From the NCBI RefSeq assembly GCF_040833985.1, contig NZ_CP162139.1:2752501-2816500 (forward strand): a DNA stretch of 64,000 nt. Direction: 5' to 3'. This stretch comes from Leptospira sp. WS4.C2. GTDB taxonomy: Bacteria; Spirochaetota; Leptospiria; Leptospirales; Leptospiraceae. A program made the translations under genes and the position numbers. Positions within the stretch are counted from its first letter, which is position 1. Each line of letters begins with the position of its first letter. Shown piece by piece: positions 37,743 to 48,510 of the stretch. The notes under the pieces are model-generated. The model ran no database searches. It worked only from the letters and a program-made list of their open reading frames with translations, and was not told where the DNA came from.

Positions 37743-38411
37743 TTAAGAAATTTCCGCTATTTTACCATCGATCATATGAACCCGGCGACTCGCAAGACCC
37801 GCATAATCAGGGTCATGCGTAACAAAAAGAATGGTAGTTCCATCTACCTGATTGATCCGTTTGAATATCTCCATCACCTTATCACCGTTAGCTGTATCCA
37901 AATTACCGGTCGGTTCATCGGCAAAAAGAAATTTAGGTTTTTGAACAAGAGCCCTTGCGATAGCCACCCTTTGCCCTTCTCCTCCAGACATCTGGCTTGG
38001 AAACTTATCCTTACAATGCAAAACTGAAAAACTTTCCATAAGATGAAGGGCATACTCTTCAATCGCTTTTTGAGATCCAGTTTTTCTGGCAGGCATAGTA
38101 ATGTTTTCGAGGCCAGTAAGTTCAGGAAGTAAGTAATGAAACTGGAAAACAAAACCGATGGATAAGTTTCTCAAACGATGGATCTCTTCACTTCCCATCC
38201 CTATAAGCGAATGTCCATTTAACTTAACATCTCCGCTAGTAGGATTGTCTAAACCACTAACAATGTATAGTAAGGTAGATTTTCCAGATCCTGACTTACC
38301 TGTAAGAGCAACAAAATCACCTACGGCAATCTCCAGAGAAACATCCTTGATCACATCTTGCGGTGGTTCACCAAAGGATTTAAAAATATGATTGGCCTCT
38401 ATTCCTAACAT
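37743..38411 (-). CDS. ABC transporter ATPase, LolD/MacB type
   Basis: A 222-residue ATPase with Walker A GKSGSGKST, the signature MSGGEGQRVAIARAL, Walker [13 protein letters not shown] and H-loop FVTHD. The DEPTGNLD end is typical of LolD/MacB/FtsE transporters. It overlaps nothing but begins one base after the permease stop. With the permease and HlyD-like adaptor upstream it forms a split MacAB-like system that could export a lipoprotein, peptide or lipid. Substrate unknown. Confidence 0.92.
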   Translation of the reverse strand: MLGIEANHIFKSFGEPPQDVIKDVSLEIAVGDFVALTGKSGSGKSTLLYIVSGLDNPTSGDVKLNGHSLIGMGSEEIHRLRNLSIGFVFQFHYLLPELTGLENITMPARKTGSQKAIEEYALHLMESFSVLHCKDKFPSQMSGGEGQRVAIARALVQKPKFLFADEPTGNLDTANGDKVMEIFKRINQVDGTTILFVTHDPDYAGLASRRVHMIDGKIAEIS

Positions 38412-39665
38412 TTAGGTTGCCCCTCGAATGATATCAACAGGAGAAAGACGACTTGCCATACGGGCTGGAATATAACTGGCGATTGATGCACTGAGTACGG
38501 CAATGAAAAACCCTTTTACATAAATTACCCAGTCCCAAGAAATCATCATAGTTTTCATAAGTGCTTTTGAGTTTTGTTTTGGGTCCCCAATGGGAATTCC
38601 ATCGATATAGTAACATCCGAGGACCCCGACAAAAATCCCAATCACAGCACCCAAGGTTCCTAAAAACAATCCTTGGAATATAAATAGTTGGATAGTGTCT
38701 TTTTCATCAAACCCAATCGAACGAAGGATGGCTACCTCCTTCTTCTTTTGGTTCACAACCATATTCAAAATATTGTAAATACCGAAAGCAACTACGAGAA
38801 TAATTGTAAATGTTGTTGAGTTACGCACAATATCCTGAGTTCTAAAAACTTGGAGAATACTCGCATTCACTTCATCCCAACTTTCCACCTTATCTTTGCT
38901 AAAGTATCTCCAATCTTCGGCAATTTGTGCAGCGGCTCGAATGTCTTTAATTTTAACAATGATTTGAGAAATTTCGCCGCTCGATTTTGTAATACTTTGA
39001 ACAGTAGATAACGAAGAATATACTGTAACTTCATCGACCAAACGATTGCCAGTACTTAAAATTCCAACCACCTTCAAAGGGATTAAATCTGTTCCCGGAA
39101 TGTATACAGAGATGGTATCTCCAATCTTTGCACCAAGTTTATTGAGTACACCTTCGCCCATAATGGCAAGGGAAGTTCCTCTAGATAAATCTGAAATTTT
39201 TCCCTCGATAATATAATCACTTAAATTAGTAACCTTAGGTTGGATATTGGGATCAACACCCACAAACCTTGCTGGTGCTGTTGCTTTTCCATTTACAAAA
39301 ATAACTTCCTTGGTTAGCTGCGGGGCAAAGGAAAGAACCCTATGGTCGTTGGATAATTTGTCCATCCACCCAAGAACATTTGTTAATCGAGAATTGTCTG
39401 TCCTTCCAGATGGCGGAGACAACCAACGAACTGTTTTCCCTTGAAAAAAAACATCTTCAAAAGTTCGTTCGGTAATGAGTTCATCTTTAGGAGAGATTTT
39501 GATTTGCCCATCGGAATTCACTAATTGGTCCGTAATGACTGCCTGAAACCCGAGCATAATTCCTGAAAATACAATATAACCAGCGGTCCCAAGCACAATT
39601 CCAATGAGTGTAAGGATGGATTGTTGGGGCCTAGAAAGAATCTGTCTTATGGCAAGAAACAACAT
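38412..39665 (-). CDS. ABC transporter permease, MacB/LolC type
   Basis: A 417-residue membrane protein with the MacB topology: an N-terminal helix (IRQILSRPQQSILTLIGIVLG), a large periplasmic domain (about 45-270), then three C-terminal helices of an FtsX domain. Near the end is SAYIPARMASRLSPVDIIRG-like text (ASIASYIPARMASRLSP). It directly joins the ATPase gene and follows the adaptor gene by one base. Together they drive transport by mechanotransmission through the periplasm. Confidence 0.9.
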   Translation of the reverse strand: MLFLAIRQILSRPQQSILTLIGIVLGTAGYIVFSGIMLGFQAVITDQLVNSDGQIKISPKDELITERTFEDVFFQGKTVRWLSPPSGRTDNSRLTNVLGWMDKLSNDHRVLSFAPQLTKEVIFVNGKATAPARFVGVDPNIQPKVTNLSDYIIEGKISDLSRGTSLAIMGEGVLNKLGAKIGDTISVYIPGTDLIPLKVVGILSTGNRLVDEVTVYSSLSTVQSITKSSGEISQIIVKIKDIRAAAQIAEDWRYFSKDKVESWDEVNASILQVFRTQDIVRNSTTFTIILVVAFGIYNILNMVVNQKKKEVAILRSIGFDEKDTIQLFIFQGLFLGTLGAVIGIFVGVLGCYYIDGIPIGDPKQNSKALMKTMMISWDWVIYVKGFFIAVLSASIASYIPARMASRLSPVDIIRGAT

Positions 39666-39666
39666 A

Positions 39667-40437
39667 TTAGTTTTTTACCAATACTTCATCGCCTTCTTTC
39701 AAATCTCCTTGGATGAGTTCTCCATATTCAGAATTGATGGCTCCAATACGAATTTCAATTTTATCTCGTTTCCCATTTCGAAACCGTACTAATTTTCCAC
39801 GATCAACTGCAACTAATGGAACTAAGATGACATTTTCCTTAGAAGATACTTCAATGGCCACGTCTGTTGTCATATCAGGTAAAATTCCTTGTGGCAGTTC
39901 ATGTGGTTCAATTCGAACTAAAAATTGCCCATTGGATGGATAAATCCTTTCCACCTTTCCCTTATACACATTCCCTCGAATCGATTCAAAACTAAGTTGG
40001 GCTTGTTGTCCTGGTTTGACTCGTAAAGCGGATTCTTGATCGAGAGATACGGAGATATATACTTCTTTTAAATTTTGAATTTCCAAAAGCGGAAGGCCGG
40101 GCATAGCCGTTTCGTTTTTGGCCACATTTAACTTGGTTAAGGTTCCATTGAAAGGAGAACGAAAAGTAATTCCTGAATCGTTAACTAGAAGTGCTTGGCC
40201 TTTTGTGACCGATTGCCCCTCTTCCACAAAAATCTCACGGACAGAGGCAGCAATTCCAAATTTTAAACTATAACTCTCTACAGGTTTTACCGTTCCTAAA
40301 GCATATACAGCTTCCACTAACGAACCTCTTTCGACTCCCATTCGGTTGGATTGGGAATTTCTAAGGAGCCAAAAGGTTGTAATGGTTAGAACGATTACAA
40401 AAACGGAACCAATGATATATAGCTTTTTACGATCCAT
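39667..40437 (-). CDS. Periplasmic adaptor, HlyD/MacA type
   Basis: A 256-residue adaptor with an N-terminal transmembrane anchor (about 6-23), then a lipoyl/biotinyl-like hairpin GIAASVREIFVEEGQSVTKGQALL, a beta-barrel domain (PGQQAQLSFESIRGNVYKGKVERIYP) and a final membrane-proximal domain (VPLVAVDRGKLVRFRNG ... LKEGDEVLV). It is shorter than most MacA proteins because the coiled coil is nearly absent, so it may not reach a TolC-like channel by itself. First gene of the ABC operon. Confidence 0.88.
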   Translation of the reverse strand: MDRKKLYIIGSVFVIVLTITTFWLLRNSQSNRMGVERGSLVEAVYALGTVKPVESYSLKFGIAASVREIFVEEGQSVTKGQALLVNDSGITFRSPFNGTLTKLNVAKNETAMPGLPLLEIQNLKEVYISVSLDQESALRVKPGQQAQLSFESIRGNVYKGKVERIYPSNGQFLVRIEPHELPQGILPDMTTDVAIEVSSKENVILVPLVAVDRGKLVRFRNGKRDKIEIRIGAINSEYGELIQGDLKEGDEVLVKN

Positions 40438-40492
40438 GTTGACCTAATCATATGGAATCGATTGTTTTTGGGAATTCTTTTTCTAAGGAGAA

Positions 40493-41782
40493 CTAAAGAG
40501 ACAATCCAAAAACAAACTCACCCTCTCTATCTTTGGCGGGTTTGTATTCAAGGCACCTAACATCTACAAATTGCCCAGTTTGTAAAGTATCAAAGCGGAA
40601 AGAGTCAGCCAATCTGCCTTTCAGATAGTTGTCAGTTACAAACCTGCCATCACTTTCAAGGATAGCTTCATAAGTTTTTCCAATCACCGACTCTGAATAT
40701 TTAGTATGAAGCGCAGAACTGAGTGACATCAAATCAAGCACCCTGCGTTTTTTTTCATCACCTGGAATCGGATCCCCAAAAGATTCAGCAGTTGTTCCCT
40801 TACGCACCGAATACGGAAACACATGGAGTTTTGCAAACCCAAGTTCCACTAATAATTGTTTTGTTTCTTGGAATTCAAGTTCGGTCTCTGAAGGAAATCC
40901 AACAATCACATCGGTTCCGAGGAACAAATTGGGAAGTTTTTCTTTTGCCAGTTCGATCCTTGTGCGAAAAGCATCTGGATGGTAAGTCCTTCGCATATCT
41001 TTTAAAACCTTACGGCTTCCACTTTGAATGGGTATATGCAAAAATTTACAAAACCTAGGATGTTTCATAAGATCTAATAGTCCCGATCCAACATCGGGAG
41101 GTTCTATCGAGGACAATCGAATTCGAGAGTATTCTAAGATTTTTAAAATATCTTCCAAAAGATTTAAAAAACCTTTTTCTCCATTTTCTAATCTGTACCA
41201 CCCCAGATTAACACCAGTTAACTGAATTTCGCCAACCCCATTGTCCTGAAGGTATCTAACTTGGTCTAAAACGTCATTGTAGTTCCTACTGACCCCAAGG
41301 CCCCTTGCTGCAGGAATTTTGCAATAAGAACATTTACGATTGCAGCCATCTTGGATTTTTAGATAAGCGCGGGTATGACCTTCGGGAAGTACATCCGAAT
41401 AAGAAAAACGATCGAGTATCTTATGGGGATAAGTTTCTTTTCCTTCCCAATCTTCTAATATCTTATAGGGAAGTGCACTTTTTTCTGAATTTCCAAAAAC
41501 GCCAAAAACACCAGGAATGTTTTGTAAAATTTCTTTATCTGTTTCCGCGTAACAACCAGTTACATAAACTTTGGCTCCAGGATTTGTACGAATGGCATTA
41601 CGAATGATATTACGATTCTTTACGTCAGCCTTATTTGTAACAGTACAGGTATTGACAACGATGTATTGAGCTTCCTCTTCCGCTTGTGCCAAAGAAAACC
41701 CTTTATCTTTCAGAACAGAGTACATACCGTCGGTTTCAAAAAAATTCAACCGACAACCGAGTGTATGAAACTTAATTTTCAC
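40493..41782 (-). CDS. mtaB: tRNA t6A37 methylthiotransferase MtaB
   Basis: A 429-residue radical-SAM enzyme that adds a methylthio group to t6A at tRNA position 37. The N-terminal MTTase domain includes [15 protein letters not shown] (Cys9), [12 protein letters not shown] and VTGCYAETD, three Cys that hold the auxiliary cluster. The radical-SAM motif is [16 protein letters not shown] domain ends the protein. LGCRLN instead of LGCxxN with MiaB-specific text favours MtaB over MiaB. Start overlaps the TPR gene's stop by 4 bases. Confidence 0.93.
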   Translation of the reverse strand: MKIKFHTLGCRLNFFETDGMYSVLKDKGFSLAQAEEEAQYIVVNTCTVTNKADVKNRNIIRNAIRTNPGAKVYVTGCYAETDKEILQNIPGVFGVFGNSEKSALPYKILEDWEGKETYPHKILDRFSYSDVLPEGHTRAYLKIQDGCNRKCSYCKIPAARGLGVSRNYNDVLDQVRYLQDNGVGEIQLTGVNLGWYRLENGEKGFLNLLEDILKILEYSRIRLSSIEPPDVGSGLLDLMKHPRFCKFLHIPIQSGSRKVLKDMRRTYHPDAFRTRIELAKEKLPNLFLGTDVIVGFPSETELEFQETKQLLVELGFAKLHVFPYSVRKGTTAESFGDPIPGDEKKRRVLDLMSLSSALHTKYSESVIGKTYEAILESDGRFVTDNYLKGRLADSFRFDTLQTGQFVDVRCLEYKPAKDREGEFVFGLSL

Positions 41783-42558
41783 AGGGATGTGAAGGCAGCA
41801 ATTCGTTTTGAATTTTCTTTAATGGTAGCACTTTCCCCATTCAAATCTGAAGCTTTTTGAATACAGTCCTTAGCTTCCGTCAAATAAGTATTTGCTTGGG
41901 ATTTTTTGCCCAATTTTTTATTCGATTTGTATAAGGCCTCTTGGACAAGAGCTAAGTTATTCCAAATTTCTGCAGAATTTTGGTTCAAAGAGGATGCCCA
42001 TCGCAAACTAACATCCGCTTTGTCATAGTTTTTTAGGTTATAGTAAATTTTGCCTTCTAACTCCAACATGCGAAAGTCACTGGGGCTGCCGGCTTTTGCT
42101 TTTTCAATTTGTGAAAGTGCTGTTTTAGATGCGCCTTTTTCAGAAAGTGCTAAAGCATAAAAATAGCGAACTTCTGGATTTTGCGGATACATAGGGATGG
42201 TTTTTTCTGCTAACTCAATGGCCGGTTTCCATTTTTTATTGCGGGTCAAAATGCCAAGGCTAGCTTGCAAAAGATCCTCATCATCAGGTTTTCGTTTTCT
42301 TGCTTCCAATATGTTTTTATAAGAATTTTCAAAGTCATTCAACTTATCATAGTTAAAGGCAAGTAATGCATAAAATTCGTAAGACGATTTACCATCAGTC
42401 AAAAGACTTTTTACGAGTTCTATGGATTTATTGTAATTCTTTACCTTATACTCATCAACAGCCTGAAAGTAAGCGGAACCAACTTGTTCCTTATCTTGAG
42501 CAAAAAGAGATGTTACGAGAAAGCAAGTAACAGCGGCAATGTGGATAAAATGTTTCAT
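41779..42558 (-). CDS. Exported TPR-repeat protein
   Basis: A 259-residue protein with a signal peptide ([14 protein letters not shown]) and four or more tetratricopeptide-like repeats from about residue 25 to 230: [72 protein letters not shown]. Such repeats bind protein partners in the periplasm; the partner is unknown. Overlaps neighbours on both sides by 4 bases, so it belongs to an operon with mtaB. Confidence 0.82.
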   Translation of the reverse strand: MKHFIHIAAVTCFLVTSLFAQDKEQVGSAYFQAVDEYKVKNYNKSIELVKSLLTDGKSSYEFYALLAFNYDKLNDFENSYKNILEARKRKPDDEDLLQASLGILTRNKKWKPAIELAEKTIPMYPQNPEVRYFYALALSEKGASKTALSQIEKAKAGSPSDFRMLELEGKIYYNLKNYDKADVSLRWASSLNQNSAEIWNNLALVQEALYKSNKKLGKKSQANTYLTEAKDCIQKASDLNGESATIKENSKRIAAFTSL

Positions 42559-42989
42559 GAAAGGTCCGAGGAAACTGTAATGGAGTTCAAATTGACCGAA
42601 TCAATCCTAGAATGGTAGGGTTCGATGGGGTCCAGGTATAGGAAAACGCTGCCCCCCTTAGAAAGCAAGTAATGTTCAATATGTTCTTCCGTGATGATCT
42701 CAGAATCGTCTGTATACAAAATCGGATTTTCACCCGGACCCATATGGACATGAAATTCCTGATTGGTGAGAAAATCGGATAGATTGAGGTAACCGGAACC
42801 AAAATAAAGTCCCGACTGGAAGTAATACTTATAATAAACTTTGACTTCTGGCAGGATGAGATTGGGTCGAATGTAACCCAGTTCAATCCGCTCAATGGTT
42901 CCAACGGTGCGGATTTTCCGGAGTTGGAACCATACTTTACGAATGAAAAAATAAGAAAACAGAAAGACGAGGGGAATGAGGATAGCCAT
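42555..42989 (-). CDS. Small membrane protein of DUF3592-like type
   Basis: A 144-residue protein with an N-terminal transmembrane segment (ILIPLVFLFSYFFIR), then a beta-rich domain containing TVGTIERIELG, YYKYYFQSGLYFGSGYL and HVHMGPGENPIL. This layout resembles DUF3592 proteins, whose function is unknown. It lies 26 bases downstream of clpC and overlaps the TPR gene by 4 bases. Confidence 0.65.
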   Translation of the reverse strand: MAILIPLVFLFSYFFIRKVWFQLRKIRTVGTIERIELGYIRPNLILPEVKVYYKYYFQSGLYFGSGYLNLSDFLTNQEFHVHMGPGENPILYTDDSEIITEEHIEHYLLSKGGSVFLYLDPIEPYHSRIDSVNLNSITVSSDLS

Positions 42990-43015
42990 TTCCGTTCGCC
43001 TGTCCGAAAGGCTCT

Positions 43016-45568
43016 CTAAACGAGAGCCAAATCTTTTTCCTCAGCACTGGGAGAAGAACCTCCGTCTTTTTTCGGAGCTTCTTTGTATTCTGTCCAAGGG
43101 GTTTCTGTATACACGAGTTTTCCTTCAGCTAAGTCTACCAGGATCTTAGTTGGATTGTCATATACACCCTTTAACGATTGCACTGCCATATAGTCTTCCA
43201 GTTCTCTTTGGAATACTCGTCTGAGTGGACGAGCACCATAGTTTTGGTCGTAACCAATGGTAGCGAAATGTTCTTTTGCGGCAAAAGAAAGATCCACAAG
43301 CACTTTCTTTTCAGTCAGGCGTTTGTTGAAGTCTTTCAACATAATATCCACAATGTTTACAATCTCTTCTTTTTTGAGAGGTGCAAAGTAAACTACTTCG
43401 TCCACACGATTCAGAAACTCTGGGCTGAAATGTTTTTTCAATTGTTCCCGAGCCTGATCTGCTTTGTAAGTTTCTCTTTCGTCTGCAAAATCTTCAAAAC
43501 CCAATCGACCACCTTTGGAAATTTCTTTCGCAGCGATGTTCGATGTCATGATGATGATGGTATCGCGGAAGTTTACCTTACGACCTTTCGTATCTGTTAA
43601 ATTCCCTTCTTCCATAATTTGAAGTAGGATATTAAAAAGATCATGGTGAGCCTTTTCGATCTCATCAAGTAAAACCAAACTATATGGTTTTCTTCTTACG
43701 AATTCTGTGAGTTGGCCTCCATCATCGTATCCTACGTAACCGGGAGGAGCTCCAATCAGTCTTGATACCGCATGGGGTTCCATGTATTCCGACATATCAA
43801 TACGAAGCATATTGTCTTCAGATCCAAACAGTTGTTCCGCGAGAGCCTTTGCTAGTTCCGTTTTTCCAACACCCGTTGGACCAAGGAAGATAAAGGATCC
43901 CGTAGGACGTTTTTCACTTTTGAGTCCAGTGCGCGAACGGCGAACCGCACGAGCCACTTTTTCGATCGCTTCTGTTTGCCCAACAATCCTTGTTTTGATA
44001 TCTTCTTCCAAATTGAGAAGTTTTGTATTCTCGGACTCTTCCATCTTTTTCAAAGGAATTCCAGTCCAAAGACTAACAACAGATAGGATGTCTTCTTCTT
44101 CGATCGAAACTGCATACCCTTCCATACGTTCTTGCCATTGTTTGGTTTTTTCTTCCAATTGGCCTTTTTTACGGTTCACTTCATCACGAACTGCCGCTGC
44201 CTTTTCATACTCTTGGCTCCGAACTAAATCTTCTTTTTTAAGGGAAAGAGCTTTGATTTCTTCTTCGATCTCTTTGATTTCGTTGGGACGTTGGCAATTG
44301 GCAAGACGAGCTTTAGCTCCTGCTTCATCAATGATATCAATGGCTTTATCCGGTAAAAAACGATCATTGATATAACGGTGAGATAATTTTACCGCTTGTT
44401 CGATCGCTTTTTCCGTATAACGCACCTTATGGTGAGCTTCGTATGCTTTTTTCAAACCATCTAAAATCAGAACTGCATCATCCACAGAAGGTTCAAGAAC
44501 CTTCACCATTTGGAATCTTCTTTCCAAAGCAGAATCTTTTTCGATGTATTTACGGTATTCGTTATTGGTTGTGGCGCCAATACATTGCAACTCCCCACGT
44601 GCGAGAGCCGGTTTAAGGATGTTTGCTGCATCCACCGCTCCCTCTGCGGCACCAGCTCCTATCAGAGTGTGCAACTCATCAATAAAGATGATGATGTTTT
44701 GGGAAGTAACGATTTCTTTCATGATTTTTTTCAATCGTTCTTCAAACTCACCACGGTATTTCGTACCTGCAATTAGGCTTGCCAAATCAAGAGATAACAC
44801 TCGTTTGTCGAACAATAAATCAGGAACCAACTTTTCAATCACTGCTTGGGCAAGGCCTTCCACGATGGCTGTTTTACCTACACCTGATTCTCCCACAAGA
44901 ACTGGGTTATTTTTTGTTTTACGAGACAGGATTTGGATGACCCGTTCGATTTCTTTCGAACGACCAATCACTGGATCCAATTTTTTCTCACGAGCAAGTT
45001 GTGTTAGATCCCGTGCAAACTCATCCAGGATAGGAGTTTTACTCTTTTCTTGTCTTGGGGCTGCTGTTTGCGTTTGGCCTTGAGGACCAGACTGAGTTCC
45101 CGTAGTTCCGCCACCCACTGCACCCGATGGGGGAGCTCCGAGAAGACGCAAAATCTCAGATTTAATGACGTTATAATTTACGCTGAAAGATGATAAAGAT
45201 CCACCGGCGATATTATTGTTATCGCGAAGTAGTGCCAAAAGAATGTGTTCGGTTCCCACATAGTTATGTTTGAGGCGTTTTGCTTCCTCTTTAGAAACTT
45301 CGATCATTTTTTGGTATTTGTCTTGTCCTTGGTTTACATCAAGTAACAAGGCACCGGAACCCTCGCGAGTTCTCTTTTCGACTTCTTTACGGAGTTCGTT
45401 CAAATTGATGTTTAGATTCGTAAGAATCTTAATCGCGACAGAGTCCTCCTCCCGGAGAAGCCCAAGTAGAATGTGTTCAGGACCGATAAAATCGGAACCC
45501 AAACGTTTAGCCTCATCTTGGGCGATTTCGTTGATGACTCTTTTTGCTCTTTTGGTGAATTCCAACAT
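43016..45568 (-). CDS. clpC: Clp protease ATPase subunit ClpC
   Basis: An 850-residue Hsp100 unfoldase for ClpP. Two Clp_N repeats occupy ~1-145 ([31 protein letters not shown]). AAA-1 has Walker A GESGVGKT (226-233) and [22 protein letters not shown]-like M domain has [16 protein letters not shown]-2 has [20 protein letters not shown] and [11 protein letters not shown]. The N domain and M domain identify ClpC rather than ClpA or ClpB. It lies just downstream of an McsA-McsB-like gene, as clpC does in Bacillus. Confidence 0.95.
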   Translation of the reverse strand: MLEFTKRAKRVINEIAQDEAKRLGSDFIGPEHILLGLLREEDSVAIKILTNLNINLNELRKEVEKRTREGSGALLLDVNQGQDKYQKMIEVSKEEAKRLKHNYVGTEHILLALLRDNNNIAGGSLSSFSVNYNVIKSEILRLLGAPPSGAVGGGTTGTQSGPQGQTQTAAPRQEKSKTPILDEFARDLTQLAREKKLDPVIGRSKEIERVIQILSRKTKNNPVLVGESGVGKTAIVEGLAQAVIEKLVPDLLFDKRVLSLDLASLIAGTKYRGEFEERLKKIMKEIVTSQNIIIFIDELHTLIGAGAAEGAVDAANILKPALARGELQCIGATTNNEYRKYIEKDSALERRFQMVKVLEPSVDDAVLILDGLKKAYEAHHKVRYTEKAIEQAVKLSHRYINDRFLPDKAIDIIDEAGAKARLANCQRPNEIKEIEEEIKALSLKKEDLVRSQEYEKAAAVRDEVNRKKGQLEEKTKQWQERMEGYAVSIEEEDILSVVSLWTGIPLKKMEESENTKLLNLEEDIKTRIVGQTEAIEKVARAVRRSRTGLKSEKRPTGSFIFLGPTGVGKTELAKALAEQLFGSEDNMLRIDMSEYMEPHAVSRLIGAPPGYVGYDDGGQLTEFVRRKPYSLVLLDEIEKAHHDLFNILLQIMEEGNLTDTKGRKVNFRDTIIIMTSNIAAKEISKGGRLGFEDFADERETYKADQAREQLKKHFSPEFLNRVDEVVYFAPLKKEEIVNIVDIMLKDFNKRLTEKKVLVDLSFAAKEHFATIGYDQNYGARPLRRVFQRELEDYMAVQSLKGVYDNPTKILVDLAEGKLVYTETPWTEYKEAPKKDGGSSPSAEEKDLALV

Positions 45569-45628
45569 GCCGCACCCTGCCTTTGTTAATTAGACGAACG
45601 TCCTAGTTCCCATCTTGACCGTACCGGT

Positions 45629-46408
45629 TTAATAGGAGCCTAGTAAACCAAGAATTTTGTAAAACTGACGTTTTTGAACCGCCAAAGCGTTCTTCCACGA
45701 GATTTTTACGACAAGAACTCGGTCTTTTCCGATGTTCCTAAATCTATGATCGGTGGATGGAGCAATTTCTATACCAAATTCAGGTAATGTTTGTAAAATT
45801 GAAAAAAACTCAGAAACGATCTCCGAATCCATTCCCAAAAGGATCGAATCTCTCCTACCCCGCCCCAAATTGGTAGGACAAGAAGAAACAAACCCAATAT
45901 CGGGAAGCACTGCCCAATGAGATTTTTGGAGCAAAAAACGAAAGAGACCCATTCTCCGTTTTTTTGGGGTTAAATTTTGATTTCGATTCGCAAACGACTG
46001 AATTGAGATCTCTTCCCAGCGGATATGGTCTTCCGAGCCTAAATAAAAACCCATCCTAGGTTCTGGCTTTTCAGTTAGAACCCCAGAGGGAACATTTGTA
46101 TCACAATACAATTGGGAACCGAGGCCATTTTCAACTAACAATTGTTTGGATTTTTCGATAAATGGATCATAAAAAGGGAACAAACTCGATTTTAGATTTC
46201 TTGTGATTCGAGTTCGTAATGAAAAAATTCGTAAAGACTTTGAATATGTTTTTATGAAGGATTCAAAAGTTTGGATTTGGCTTTCAGGAATTTTTATTCT
46301 GCGATTTGGTTTGGGATAATTAAAAATTTGTGCACAATGGACACAACCAAACTTGCCGCTTTTACGAAACTGAATTTCTTTGGTTCCGCAAAAACGACAA
46401 AACTGCAT
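45629..46408 (-). CDS. Shortened McsA-McsB-like fusion (zinc finger + arginine-kinase-like)
   Basis: A 259-residue protein. The N-terminus has two CXXC pairs (Cys4/7 and Cys22/25), like McsA. From residue ~60 the sequence follows protein-arginine kinase McsB: SLRTRITRNLK (64-73, like SSRIRLARN), GSEDHIRWEEI (124-134, like EEDHLR), and VSSCPTNLGRGRRDSILL (174-191) containing the phosphagen-kinase Cys177. The kinase part is only about 200 residues instead of ~350 and lacks the C-terminal substrate region. It sits just upstream of clpC, the Bacillus position of mcsA-mcsB. Activity is uncertain. Confidence 0.7.
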   Translation of the reverse strand: MQFCRFCGTKEIQFRKSGKFGCVHCAQIFNYPKPNRRIKIPESQIQTFESFIKTYSKSLRIFSLRTRITRNLKSSLFPFYDPFIEKSKQLLVENGLGSQLYCDTNVPSGVLTEKPEPRMGFYLGSEDHIRWEEISIQSFANRNQNLTPKKRRMGLFRFLLQKSHWAVLPDIGFVSSCPTNLGRGRRDSILLGMDSEIVSEFFSILQTLPEFGIEIAPSTDHRFRNIGKDRVLVVKISWKNALAVQKRQFYKILGLLGSY

Positions 46409-46409
46409 A

Positions 46410-47105
46410 TCAGGTAACTGGAGTTAATTGTCCCGATACAATCCGATTTCTTTTATGAGCCATGGAGGCAAGTTCCAGGTCATGAGTCACAAGAATCAAA
46501 GAAAACTTAAATTCGTTTTGGAGTTCCTTGATGAGATCCATTAAATGACGAGAGTTGTCCCTGTCTAAGTTCCCCGTTGGTTCATCTGCCAAAATCAGTT
46601 GCCTTCTACCCACTAGTGCTCTTGCCACACCAACACGGGCACTCTCTCCACCAGATAGTTGGGAAGGAAAACTTTCTGTTCTTTCCCCAAGTCCTACTTT
46701 CTTTAAAATCTCTGTAGCTTGTACTTTGGCTGTGCTCGGATTCATCCTGGCAATGAGAAGTGGCATCATCACATTTTCCAAGGCAGTAAAGTCTGGTAAC
46801 AAAAGATGTTGTTGGAAGATAAAAGAAATTTTTTCAGCGCGAAAACTTTCTCTTTGTTTTTCGTTCAGATTTTTAAGACTCACTCCACAAACTTCCACCT
46901 CACCGTCGTCAAACGAATCCATAGCTCCAAGGATATTCAAAAGTGTAGACTTACCCACACCCGATGCTCCTTCCACAGAAACAATTTCTCCAGGTAAGAC
47001 TTCAAAATCAAGACCAGAAATGATATGATACTTTTTGTCTACAACCTGGTAGTATTTTTCTAATTTGCGAACAGAAACAGTTGGTTTTACATTGATATCA
47101 GTCAT
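46410..47105 (-). CDS. lolD: ABC transporter ATPase, LolD type
   Basis: A 231-residue ATPase: Walker [10 protein letters not shown] (as [13 protein letters not shown]), signature [15 protein letters not shown], Walker [14 protein letters not shown]-loop LVTHD. It overlaps the permease stop by 8 bases and ends one base before the McsA-McsB-like gene. With its LolC/E-type permease it probably extracts lipoproteins from the inner membrane. A second similar pair lies at 37.7-39.7 kb. Confidence 0.9.
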   Translation of the reverse strand: MTDINVKPTVSVRKLEKYYQVVDKKYHIISGLDFEVLPGEIVSVEGASGVGKSTLLNILGAMDSFDDGEVEVCGVSLKNLNEKQRESFRAEKISFIFQQHLLLPDFTALENVMMPLLIARMNPSTAKVQATEILKKVGLGERTESFPSQLSGGESARVGVARALVGRRQLILADEPTGNLDRDNSRHLMDLIKELQNEFKFSLILVTHDLELASMAHKRNRIVSGQLTPVT

Positions 47106-48450
47106 TTCTTATTGTATCCACAGGGTTTAGATTAGCGGCCATACGTGCCGGGAAATAACCAGCAAGGCCAGAGAGGATGGTTGCTGCCGTTGTCACCATA
47201 AAGATAAAAGATATATCAATATCCACAGGGATATGATCAAAATAATAAATATCCTTTGGAACCAGCTCTACAGGATCCCAATCGCCAGGATTGAGTAAAC
47301 CACCAACCCCATTGATAATCTCAGAAATTATATTGATGATCACTTCTAACTTTGTAGCAATGAAGATTCCCGTCATCCCTCCTACAAGCGATGATAAAAT
47401 TCCTACTATCATTGCATTCAAGGTGAAGATGAGTAGAATATCGTTGGATGCCAAACCCAGTGCTTTCAAAGTTCCTATGGACCTACGTTTTGCACGGATG
47501 AGTGAGTGCACAGTGGCTACCATCCCAAGGGCTGCAAGAACGATAAAAAGAAAAACAATGATGGAGATGATTGTTTTTTCCAGTTTGAGTGCAGCCAAAA
47601 AGTTTTCCTGTTCTTCTGCGATGGTTCGCACGGACCAAGAAGTTTCATCTTGAATCTTACGATTCCAATTGTCTTCGTTTAACCGAGATAAGATTCTATG
47701 TTTGGTGAGTTTTAAATCATCTAGGGAACGAACCTTAATTGCAACTTGGTTCACAGCTCCTTGCATTTTAAAAAACTCTTGTGCTTGCGGGAGAGACAAA
47801 AACACAAATTTAGAATCGTAGTTATAATAACCTGTTTTAAAAAGCCCAACTAAACGAAAGGTTTGTACGTTCACTTGAACCCCTCGTTCGACAGTAAACC
47901 TTCCCCCAGGGACTGCCATGGTGATTTCGCGACCGAGGCCGTATCCGTAAATGGCGCTCATTTCTTTTCCAACAACTACCAATTTTTGAGAATTGATGGC
48001 TTGGATTTTATCTCGATCGTATTGTAAGATCCGAGGAAAGTTGGGTAGTCCATTTTCCACTAATTTTTCTACGGATTCGACTGGGACTGCGCGGATCATG
48101 ATCGGGTTGAAGTTGTTATTACTTTGGATGAGACCGTGGCTTGTGATGTTTCCTTCCACGGAAACAAAGGACTCGGCGAGTTTCGGGTCTTCCTTCAGGT
48201 GTTTGATTACCTTTTCATAATCATAAATGGCGCCGGAGCCATAAGAGTTCTCAATGGTGATATGAGGGCCCCCTTGCCACAGTGATTCCTTTACTTGTTT
48301 TTGGAATCCGTTGAAAATGGAGAGGACTACTACTAGGAGTCCCACTCCGACCGCCATAACAATGAAGGACAGCCTGGATTTGATAGAGAGGAAACCCAGT
48401 ACTCTGGACCCTCGGATGTAACGGATTGTGATTAAAGAGACGATTCCCAT
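47098..48450 (-). CDS. lolC: Lipoprotein-release permease, LolC/LolE type
   Basis: A 450-residue FtsX-fold permease. It starts [23 protein letters not shown], the classic LolC/E opening, with a first helix [20 protein letters not shown] periplasmic domain (about 50-290) precedes three helices ([61 protein letters not shown]). The closing [15 protein letters not shown] is standard. Which of LolC or LolE it matches best cannot be decided; Leptospira may use a single homodimeric permease. Confidence 0.88.
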   Translation of the reverse strand: MGIVSLITIRYIRGSRVLGFLSIKSRLSFIVMAVGVGLLVVVLSIFNGFQKQVKESLWQGGPHITIENSYGSGAIYDYEKVIKHLKEDPKLAESFVSVEGNITSHGLIQSNNNFNPIMIRAVPVESVEKLVENGLPNFPRILQYDRDKIQAINSQKLVVVGKEMSAIYGYGLGREITMAVPGGRFTVERGVQVNVQTFRLVGLFKTGYYNYDSKFVFLSLPQAQEFFKMQGAVNQVAIKVRSLDDLKLTKHRILSRLNEDNWNRKIQDETSWSVRTIAEEQENFLAALKLEKTIISIIVFLFIVLAALGMVATVHSLIRAKRRSIGTLKALGLASNDILLIFTLNAMIVGILSSLVGGMTGIFIATKLEVIINIISEIINGVGGLLNPGDWDPVELVPKDIYYFDHIPVDIDISFIFMVTTAATILSGLAGYFPARMAANLNPVDTIRND

Positions 48451-48510
48451 GATGACCTAATCTTTTTGACAGCTTTCTTCTAAAGATGGATACTGTCAAA
48501 AAAGAACCTT

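Noticed and set aside
45569..45628. CtsR operator before clpC
   Set aside because: A GGTCAA-like run is present once on the minus strand, but there is no tandem heptad repeat as the CtsR site needs.
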